Of a stretch of DNA of 5,973 bases, positions 1 through 4,680 are shown one piece after another; within the stretch, counting starts at the first letter, position 1; each line of letters begins with the position of its first letter. The translations under genes were made by a program, and so were the position numbers. The stretch is taken from positions 1 through 5,973 of the forward strand of contig JAGWJK010000314.1 in assembly GCA_028865845.1 (NCBI GenBank), in the 5' to 3' direction. The DNA is from Rhizobiaceae bacterium (GTDB lineage Bacteria > Pseudomonadota > Alphaproteobacteria > Rhizobiales > Rhizobiaceae). The notes under the pieces were generated by a model. It searched no databases. It saw only the letters and a program-made list of their open reading frames with translations, and was not told the DNA's origin.

Positions 1-16
1 ATAGGTTGAATTGGGA

Positions 17-56
17 TTGGCAGGCATTTGGCAGAATTTCCCCTTTTTCTTACCAT
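17..56 (+). promoter_or_regulatory. Possible promoter upstream of the small membrane protein gene (two overlapping readings)
   Basis: Two readings fit. As a sigma-70 type promoter, TTGGCA (28-33) is a 5/6 match to the -35 box, and a 17-nt spacer leads to TACCAT (51-56), a 4/6 match to the -10 box. As a sigma-54 type promoter, TGGCAG (18-23), five bases, then TGGCA (29-33) keeps the invariant GG and GC dinucleotides 12 nt apart, with one deviation from TTGC in the -12 element. Either would give a leader of roughly 200 nt before the ATG at 261. Neither match is strong enough to be certain, and short motifs like these occur by chance. Confidence 0.25.
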
Positions 57-79
57 CATGCCGTGTGGTGGGGGGAAAT
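36..79. repeat. Inverted repeat with 8-bp perfect arms
   Basis: ATTTCCCC at 36-43 is the exact reverse complement of GGGGAAAT at 72-79. A second, nested pair, ACCA (52-55) and TGGT (66-69), lies inside, so the region could fold into one long interrupted hairpin. A competing pairing exists: TCTTACC (48-54) with GGTAAGA (85-91). No T-tract follows on either strand, so it does not look like an intrinsic terminator. It overlaps the candidate -10 region and could be a protein-binding dyad or part of a structured RNA. Its function is unknown. Confidence 0.4.
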
Positions 80-101
80 CAAGGGGTAAGACTAAGGCGA
101 A

Positions 102-131
102 GCGCAGGGGTACCTCATGGGGAACCTGCGC
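102..131 (+). promoter_or_regulatory. GC-rich hairpin in the putative leader of the small membrane protein gene
   Basis: GCGCAGG (102-108) pairs perfectly with CCTGCGC (125-131) across a 16-nt loop. It lies about 130 nt before the small ORF and would be within its transcript if the promoter is near 17-56. I could not match the leader to any riboswitch class I know, so only a structural call is made. Confidence 0.35.
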
Positions 132-195
132 CCGAAGAATTTTGTGTCGATGGAGTATTTTGGCAGCCTATAAAACGCAATCACTGCAGCGATTT

Positions 196-229
196 GTGTC
201 GGCTAAAGTGTTGGCCGCCGCTCCGATAC
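196..229 (+). promoter_or_regulatory. Second leader stem-loop just upstream of the ribosome binding site
   Basis: GTGTCGG (196-202) can pair with CCGATAC (223-229) as a 7-bp stem containing one G-U pair. An alternative inner pairing is CGGC (200-203) with GCCG (214-217). The stem ends 18 nt before the Shine-Dalgarno sequence, so it does not hide it in this fold. Nothing else in 1-260 resembles a gene. Open frames crossing it have arginine/serine/cysteine-rich low-order composition and no ribosome binding sites. Confidence 0.3.
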
Positions 230-247
230 AAGAAAACCATTGGGAAC

Positions 248-253
248 AAGGAG
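248..253 (+). promoter_or_regulatory. Shine-Dalgarno sequence AAGGAG that fixes the small ORF start
   Basis: AAGGAG lies 7 nt before the ATG at 261. This spacing selects ATG 261 over the in-frame ATG at 240, which lies upstream of the Shine-Dalgarno sequence and would put that sequence inside the coding region. Confidence 0.7.
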
Positions 254-260
254 ACTACCA

Positions 261-470
261 ATGGACATCGTCATACTGGCACTCGGCATTTCGTATCTCA
301 TCGTCTCTTTCGTGGAATACCTCATCCCCCCGGTTCATCGTGGCCCTTTTGGCGCGCTCGAGCACTGGAAGCAGCTTTTTATGGCCCTCGTCGGAATCCT
401 GTATGTCTGGCATTCCGGGCTCATGGAGTTTGTCTTCGCGGCAAGCCATGTTGCCTATGCACTAAACTAA
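261..470 (+). CDS. Small predicted membrane protein of unknown function (69 residues)
   Basis: I do not recognise the family. The protein opens with a hydrophobic stretch at about residues 2-22, which reads as one transmembrane helix. A short polar loop follows (PPVHRGPF at 23-30, then EHWK at 34-37). A second hydrophobic region at about 38-68 is interrupted around HSGLME (51-56), so it could be one long helix or two short ones. Four histidines (26, 35, 51, 63) and glutamates at 19, 34 and 56 are many for so small a membrane protein, and two of the histidines sit in or next to hydrophobic segments. Start choice rests on AAGGAG with 7-nt spacing. It is transcribed towards the transporter operon, so it is not part of that operon. 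The strong ribosome binding site and sensible membrane-protein composition support a real gene. No role can be assigned. Confidence 0.6.
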   Translation: MDIVILALGISYLIVSFVEYLIPPVHRGPFGALEHWKQLFMALVGILYVWHSGLMEFVFAASHVAYALN

Positions 471-483
471 AAAGAGAACTCGT

Positions 484-514
484 GGGCCGCGGCACATCCG
501 TCGCGGTCCCTTTC
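484..514 (+). terminator. Weak intrinsic-terminator-like hairpin after the small membrane protein gene
   Basis: GGGCCGCG (484-491) pairs with CGCGG-CCC (502-510) with one bulged T at 507 and a 10-nt loop. It is followed by TTTCT. It starts 13 nt after the TAA of the small gene, which is the right place for its terminator. The short T-run makes this only a fair candidate. Confidence 0.4.
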
Positions 515-567
515 TGTGCCCGCCAGAATCGTGCCGCCAACGATCAGCTCCCTTTGAGCTACATGTT

Positions 568-586
568 CTGTTGATCTGATCAACAG
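568..586. repeat. Perfect 9-bp palindromic dyad, operator-like
   Basis: CTGTTGATC (568-576) and GATCAACAG (578-586) are exact reverse complements around a single central T. The core TTGATCTGATCAA resembles the symmetric sites of some dimeric helix-turn-helix regulators, but it lies in a convergent spacer, away from any obvious promoter. No T-tract follows on either strand, so a terminator is unlikely. The structure is directly visible. Its use as an operator is speculation. Confidence 0.45.
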
Positions 587-674
587 GCAACGGTGTGCGA
601 TCGGCTTTTGACCTCCGGGATGTCGTCGACCCCGTAGGGACACGAGACCATTTGATTCCCACTTTATCCAACCG

Positions 675-716
675 ACATTGCCAGCATATTTCCCGCGTCG
701 ATATATCGGGCAATGT
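675..716. repeat. Inverted repeat with 8-bp arms near the operon end
   Basis: ACATTGCC (675-682) is the exact reverse complement of GGCAATGT (709-716), separated by 26 nt. The interval contains a second pairing option, CCCG (692-695) with CGGG (707-710), and the 10-bp palindrome CGATATATCG (699-708). It lies 40-81 nt past the last stop codon of the transporter operon, so it could form a 3' structure on that transcript. No T-tract follows. Confidence 0.3.
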
Positions 717-720
717 AACG

Positions 721-737
721 AAGGCCACATGGCCCTT
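721..737 (-). terminator. Short hairpin just after the operon's last gene, poor terminator candidate
   Basis: Read on the minus strand, AAGG-GCC and GGCCTT flank a 4-nt loop with one bulged base, 18 nt past the last stop codon. The sequence that follows is CGTTACATT rather than a T-run, so termination here may instead be Rho-dependent or use the 675-716 structure. Confidence 0.2.
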
Positions 738-755
738 AACCCCGCAATATGGGCT

Positions 756-1658
756 TCAGCCGCGTTGCGACAGGTTCGAATCGAGCGAGTCGCGCAACGC
801 GTCCCCTAAAAAGTTTAGCGAAAGCACTGTTGCAAACACCGCGACCCCGGGGAATACGCCCATCCACCAGGCATCGAAATATTGCATCGAGACGGCAAGC
901 ATGGACCCCCAGCTTGGTGTTGGTGGCTGGACGCCCAAACCAAGGAAGGAAAGGGCGCTTTCGGTGATCAGTGCCGTCGAGGCTCGAAGCGAGGCATAGA
1001 TCACGACGCTGCCGCGCACGCTCGGCCATATGTGACGACACAACACGCGAAGATCCGTCATACCTACGGCGCGGGCAGCCTGGACGAACTCCAGATCACG
1101 CAACGACAATACCTGCCCTCTGACCAGGCGCGCAAAGGCAGGAACGTTGACGATAGCGAGTGCGATGATGGCGTTGACAAGCCCGGGACCGAGGGCAGCG
1201 ACGATGGCGAGCGCAAGAATGAGTGTCGGAAAGGCGAGGAGCGCATCCATGATCCGCATGACGACATCATCGAACCACCCACCGAAATAGCCGGTCGCAA
1301 GTCCGATCGGGACGCCGAGAATCAGGGCGGCGGCAATGGAGCTCAGCATCACCTCAAAGGAGGTTTGCGCCCCATAGATGACTCGTGACAGGATATCCCT
1401 TCCGAGATCGTCGGTGCCGAACCAGTGTTGGGGGCTGGGCGGCGAAAGCAGGAAGTCATAATCCTGAACAGCCGGATCGTAAGGGGCGATGAAGGCGGCC
1501 GCCAGCGCGCATATGAGCAGCGCGAGGAAAAGAACCAAACCGATGCGTCCGAGCGGGTGACGCAGGGTGCGAAGCGGTAGCGAAGCACGCTTTGCCCGCT
1601 TCTCAAGCGTCGGCAAGACGTTGCCGGCCGTGGTGTTGAATTGAAGGCCCTCGCTCAT
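756..1658 (-). CDS. DppC-type permease of a peptide/nickel-family ABC importer
   Basis: This is an inner-membrane subunit that forms half of the translocation channel with the DppB-type partner. The 300-residue length is normal for the family. The N-terminal OppC-type segment is visible: a cytoplasmic tail to about residue 35, a first helix at about 38-58, then APYDP. It is followed by the hallmark HWFGTDDLGRDILSR (about 78-92). The core permease domain contains the ATPase-docking (EAA) loop around EFVQAARAVGMTDLRVLCRH (about 190-209), then SFLGLGVQPPTPSWG (about 237-251) and the closing NFLGDALRDSLD near the C-terminus. The start overlaps the stop of the upstream permease gene by ATGA, which implies translational coupling, and no strong separate Shine-Dalgarno sequence is seen. 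It is the last gene of the operon. Family assignment is secure. Substrate is unknown, so no symbol is given. Confidence 0.93.
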   Translation of the reverse strand: MSEGLQFNTTAGNVLPTLEKRAKRASLPLRTLRHPLGRIGLVLFLALLICALAAAFIAPYDPAVQDYDFLLSPPSPQHWFGTDDLGRDILSRVIYGAQTSFEVMLSSIAAALILGVPIGLATGYFGGWFDDVVMRIMDALLAFPTLILALAIVAALGPGLVNAIIALAIVNVPAFARLVRGQVLSLRDLEFVQAARAVGMTDLRVLCRHIWPSVRGSVVIYASLRASTALITESALSFLGLGVQPPTPSWGSMLAVSMQYFDAWWMGVFPGVAVFATVLSLNFLGDALRDSLDSNLSQRG

Positions 1659-2596
1659 GGCTTCACCCGCCGGTCGATCAGACTGTAACTGAGATCGGTG
1701 ATCAGATTGACGATGATGACGCCGAGCACCACCATGAGGAAAGCTCCCTGGATGACCGGATAGTCGCGCTCCGATATCGCTTCGACAATCATGCGGCCGA
1801 GGCCGGGCAGCGAGAAGATCGATTCCACCACGACCGTGCCGCCGATCAGCGTGCCGAACTGGAGGCCGATGATCGTTGCCACAGGAATGATTGAGTTGCG
1901 TAGCGCGTGGCCAAAAACGACGCGTATTTCGCCAGCGCCTTTGGCGCGCGCGGTGCGAATGAAATCCTGAGACAGCACCTGTAGCATCGAGGCACGCATT
2001 TGCCGCATCACCAGAGCCACCTCGGCAATGCCGGTCGTCAGAACCGGTAGTATCATCAGTCTAAGGTTCGACAGCGGGTCGCCGAAGAATGGTGTGTAAC
2101 CCGACGGCGGAAGCCAGCCGAGTTTGACCGACAAGAACATGATCAACAGCAGGCCTACCCAGAAATAGGGAATGGCCATCCCAGACAGCGAAATGGCGCT
2201 GAGGAGGGTGTCTACCCAACTGTTGCGCCAGAGCGCTGCCAGAATCCCCATCGGTACGCCGACTATGATCGAGAGGGCCACGGCTAGGACGGCGAGTTCC
2301 AACGTGACTGGAATGCGTTGCAAAAGCATCGACAGGACGGATTGATGAGTGGTGATCGACTGACCAAGATCGCCGCTGATCGTGCGCAACAGCCATTCGC
2401 CATAGCGCAGGAGGAGCGGTTGATCGAGACCGAGTTGGTGGCGAAGCGCTTCGCGGTCCTGTGTCGTTCCGTAGTCACCGAGAATGCTGGTAGTGGGATC
2501 GCCAGGAAGAATATTGGTCACCCAGAAGACGACAAGGCTGGTGATCATGAGAAGAGGTATCAGATGTGTGATGCGGCGAGTTAAGATTTGGATCAT
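1655..2596 (-). CDS. DppB-type permease of a peptide/nickel-family ABC importer
   Basis: This is the other half of the membrane channel. From the chosen start the protein has 313 residues, typical for DppB/OppB. It begins with the family's usual basic-then-hydrophobic opening (MIQILTRRI, then a first helix to about residue 30 and LPGDP). It continues with the periplasmic-domain signature GDLGQS, several helices, and the EAA loop in the segment DFIRTARAKGAGEIRVVFGH followed by LRNSIIP. It ends with the conserved VESIFSLPGLGRMIVEAI and the tail DLSYSLIDRR. An in-frame ATG at 2614 would add six residues (MEWEKA). Neither start has a good Shine-Dalgarno sequence, and I prefer 2596 because it matches family N-termini. 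This is the only junction in the operon that does not overlap. At its 3' end the stop overlaps the next start by ATGA. Confidence 0.93.
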   Translation of the reverse strand: MIQILTRRITHLIPLLMITSLVVFWVTNILPGDPTTSILGDYGTTQDREALRHQLGLDQPLLLRYGEWLLRTISGDLGQSITTHQSVLSMLLQRIPVTLELAVLAVALSIIVGVPMGILAALWRNSWVDTLLSAISLSGMAIPYFWVGLLLIMFLSVKLGWLPPSGYTPFFGDPLSNLRLMILPVLTTGIAEVALVMRQMRASMLQVLSQDFIRTARAKGAGEIRVVFGHALRNSIIPVATIIGLQFGTLIGGTVVVESIFSLPGLGRMIVEAISERDYPVIQGAFLMVVLGVIIVNLITDLSYSLIDRRVKP

Positions 2597-2631
2597 GGCT
2601 TTTTCCCATTCCATAGGTCGTCGCGGCCGCT

Positions 2632-2644
2632 CCGCCGCAGGCGG
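2632..2644 (-). promoter_or_regulatory. GC-rich hairpin between the ATPase and permease genes
   Basis: CCGCC (2632-2636) and GGCGG (2640-2644) are perfect reverse complements with a 3-nt loop, placed 7 nt past the stop codon of the DppF-type gene. It has no T-run after it on the minus strand, so complete termination is unlikely. Such a hairpin could stabilise the upstream mRNA or set a different level for the permease half of the operon. That role is inferred from position only. Confidence 0.35.
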
Positions 2645-2650
2645 CAGAGT

Positions 2651-3640
2651 TCACTGTGCCGCGTCGAGAATGTCATCGCGCAAGCACGCTTTGTAATGTC
2701 CGGAGGATGTCTCACGTAATTCCGGGACCGTTTCCGCGCATGCCTTGAGGGCGTAGATGCAGCGGCTTCGAAAAACGCAACCCGATGGCGGCGAGATCGG
2801 TGAGGGCAAATCTCCTTTCAGAAGCACGCGGCTCCGTGGCGCAAATGGATCAGGATCGGGAACCGATGCCAACAATGCCTCGGTATAGGGATGACGAGGC
2901 GTCTCGAAGATCTTGTCGGCGGGAGCCAGTTCCATGAGCCTGCCCAAATACAGCACCGCAACGCGGTCGGCGATCTGGCGAACGACGGCGAGATCATGCG
3001 AGATAAACAACAACGTCAACCCAAGCTCGGCCCGCAGATCGCGTAGAAGATTGATGATTTGTGCCTGAATAGATACATCAAGTGCTGATACCGGTTCGTC
3101 GGCTACGATGAAGTCGGGGTTGGCTGCAAGTGCGCGGGCGATCCCGATCCGTTGACGCTGCCCGCCGGAAAACTCATGTGGATAGCGGTCGGCCGCTGCT
3201 ACCGGCAGGCCGGTGCGCACGAGGAGCTCACCGACGCGGGCGCGTCGCTCCTGCCGGTCCTTGCCGATGCGATGTACGGTGAGCACCTCGCCGAGAATAT
3301 CGCCGACGCGCATATGCGGATTGAGCGATGAGAATGGATCCTGAAAAATCATCTGCATCTCCCGGCGGCGGCGGCGCAATTGTGCCTTGCTGAGACCGCT
3401 GAGCGCTGTGCCCGCGAGATAGACTTCGCCCGAGCTGGGCTCGATCAGACGCAGCATCAGCCGGCCGAGGGTCGATTTTCCAGAGCCGCTTTCGCCGACG
3501 ACTGCCAGCACTTCGCCGGCAGCGATGCTGAGCGAGATTCCATCGACTGCCTTGAGATACGATATCGGTTTCCGAAGGATGCCGGATTGCATCGGATACC
3601 ATTTGCGCAACTCGAACGTTCTGATCAGCGGCTCGTTCAT
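2651..3640 (-). CDS. DppF-type ATP-binding subunit of the ABC importer
   Basis: This is one of two cytoplasmic ATPases that power import. The 329-residue protein has a full nucleotide-binding domain: Walker A GESGSGKS (49-56), Q-loop glutamine 100 in FQDPFSSLNP, signature FSGGQRQRI (157-165), Walker B FIVADEP with D181 and E182, D-loop SALDV, and switch histidine 215. The C-terminal oligopeptide/dipeptide-transporter extension follows, starting near HPYTEALLASVP (250-261). It includes PPSGCVFRSRC and cysteines at 288, 294, 301 and 319. In characterised relatives a cysteine set in this position can hold an iron-sulfur cluster. The early segment YPMQSGILRK is typical of the DppF/OppF rather than the DppD/OppD partner. 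A GGAG lies 8 nt before the ATG, inside the end of the preceding gene, which it overlaps by ATGA. All catalytic residues are present. Confidence 0.95.
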   Translation of the reverse strand: MNEPLIRTFELRKWYPMQSGILRKPISYLKAVDGISLSIAAGEVLAVVGESGSGKSTLGRLMLRLIEPSSGEVYLAGTALSGLSKAQLRRRRREMQMIFQDPFSSLNPHMRVGDILGEVLTVHRIGKDRQERRARVGELLVRTGLPVAAADRYPHEFSGGQRQRIGIARALAANPDFIVADEPVSALDVSIQAQIINLLRDLRAELGLTLLFISHDLAVVRQIADRVAVLYLGRLMELAPADKIFETPRHPYTEALLASVPDPDPFAPRSRVLLKGDLPSPISPPSGCVFRSRCIYALKACAETVPELRETSSGHYKACLRDDILDAAQ

Positions 3641-4680
3641 TGGCGCGTCTCCGCAAGCTCCTGCCAGCGCAGGCAGCGCACGTCGCGGTCTGCACCTGCC
3701 GGCTCAAGCATCGGCAATCGCACGTCACAGCGTCCTGACACCGCATGGCGGCAGCGCGGCGCAAAGGCGCAGCCCGGCGGCATGTTCGACCATTCTGGAA
3801 CCATGCCGGGAATGGCGTCCAGCCGGTGGGAGGGATCTCGCACGCGAGGGACCGAATTCAAAAGCCCCTTTGTATAGGGATGGAGCGGCGAGGAAAGAAC
3901 CTGACGGACAGTGCCCGTTTCGACCACACGTCCTGCATAGAGAACGATCATGCGTTCGGCAATTTCCGCAACAACGCCGAGATCATGAGTGATAAACAGC
4001 ACGGACATGCCAAGCTCGCGCTGAAACCGCCGGATCAGATGAAGGATTTGCGCCTGCACCGTGACGTCGAGCGCCGTCGTCGGTTCGTCCGCGATCAAAA
4101 GAGAGGGTCGACAGGCAAGCGCCATGGCTATCATGATACGCTGACGTATGCCGCCGGACATCTCGTGCGGTAAGTTGCCAAGACGTCTCTTCGGCTCCGG
4201 AATGCCAACGAGTTCGAGGAGAGAGATGGCCTGGGCTGTGGCATCGGCGCGCGGCATCCGCCGATGCAGGCGTATCGCTTCGACGATCTGCTGGCCGGCG
4301 GTCTGCAGCGGATTGAGCGACGTCATCGGTTCCTGGAAGATCATTGCGATATCGTTCCCGCGGATGCTGCGCATCGCGCGGGCCGATAGACCGCCGAAAT
4401 CGGTGGCTAGCCCCTTATCATCATGCCAGAGGATCTGACCCTGAATACGGGCCTGCGGCGGCAGCAGCCGCATGACCGCAAGGCTTGTGATGGATTTTCC
4501 GGAGCCGGATTCACCCACCAGCGCCACCGTTTCACCGCGTCCTATCTTTAGATCCAAACCGTTGACAGGCCGAATTTCTCCCTGTTGCACAGGAAAGGAC
4601 ACGCTGAGGTCGCGTAGTTCGAGCAGCGGCGAAGGCCCGCCCGCCCGGGGAACCAATTCGGCCAGCGGGAGAACCGTCAT
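3637..4680 (-). CDS. DppD-type ATP-binding subunit of the ABC importer
   Basis: This is the second cytoplasmic ATPase, predicted to pair with the DppF-type protein as a heterodimer. In its 347 residues I see Walker A GESGSGKS (56-63), Q-loop glutamine 116 in [10 protein letters not shown], Walker B LLIADEP with D198 and E199, D-loop TTALDV and switch histidine 232. The signature reads MSGGIRQRI (174-182), where most relatives have LSGGMRQR or LSGGQRQR. The core SGG is intact, so activity is expected. The C-terminal oligopeptide-transporter extension begins at [12 protein letters not shown] and carries four cysteines (304, 310, 318, 336) in the [10 protein letters not shown] arrangement associated with an iron-sulfur site in some homologues. 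A GGAG lies 10 nt before the ATG. The start overlaps the stop of the binding-protein gene, and the stop overlaps the next start, each by ATGA. Confidence 0.95.
   Translation of the reverse strand: MTVLPLAELVPRAGGPSPLLELRDLSVSFPVQQGEIRPVNGLDLKIGRGETVALVGESGSGKSITSLAVMRLLPPQARIQGQILWHDDKGLATDFGGLSARAMRSIRGNDIAMIFQEPMTSLNPLQTAGQQIVEAIRLHRRMPRADATAQAISLLELVGIPEPKRRLGNLPHEMSGGIRQRIMIAMALACRPSLLIADEPTTALDVTVQAQILHLIRRFQRELGMSVLFITHDLGVVAEIAERMIVLYAGRVVETGTVRQVLSSPLHPYTKGLLNSVPRVRDPSHRLDAIPGMVPEWSNMPPGCAFAPRCRHAVSGRCDVRLPMLEPAGADRDVRCLRWQELAETRQ

Larger units (their letters stand above)
471..755. other. Convergent intergenic spacer with no supported gene
   Basis: This 285-nt stretch separates the 3' end of the small plus-strand gene from the 3' end of the minus-strand transporter operon. 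Overlapping open frames on the minus strand (about 462-730) lack ribosome binding sites and recognisable motifs, and they change character abruptly, so I do not call them. What it holds is secondary-structure potential: a terminator-like hairpin at 484-514, a small stem AGCTC/GAGCT (546-560), a perfect dyad (568-586), a wider inverted repeat (675-716) and a short hairpin near the operon end (721-737). Confidence 0.55.

Noticed and set aside
11..574. Plus-strand open frames of 187 and 145 codons beginning at 11 and 28
   Set aside because: They run through the leader and out of frame over the small membrane protein gene, have irregular arginine-, serine- and cysteine-rich composition, and lack ribosome binding sites.
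571..583. TTGATCTGATCAA as an FNR/FixK box
   Set aside because: The half-sites TTGAT and ATCAA are separated by three bases, not the four of the consensus, and no promoter is nearby.
462..730. Two overlapping minus-strand open frames of 87-88 codons in the convergent spacer, one containing a protein-like stretch LIVGGTILAGTERD
   Set aside because: No ribosome binding site, no recognisable domain, and they span the terminator-like hairpin and dyads. A decayed gene remnant cannot be excluded but is not supported.
773..782. GGTTCGAATC, which looks like a tRNA T-loop
   Set aside because: The flanking bases do not form the 5-bp T-stem (GACAG against TCGAG region), no acceptor or anticodon arm is present, and it lies in the coding end of the DppC-type permease gene.
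882..1388. 168-codon plus-strand open frame
   Set aside because: It is the antisense shadow of the DppC-type permease, with a highly charged low-order composition. The minus-strand frame has full family motifs.
2594..2614. ATG 2614 as the start of the DppB-type permease
   Set aside because: It adds MEWEKA before a normal family N-terminus and has no Shine-Dalgarno sequence; kept only as an alternative to 2596.
3380..3992. Plus-strand open frames of 155-165 codons across the ATPase genes
   Set aside because: They are antisense to well-conserved ATPase domains and show no motif of their own.
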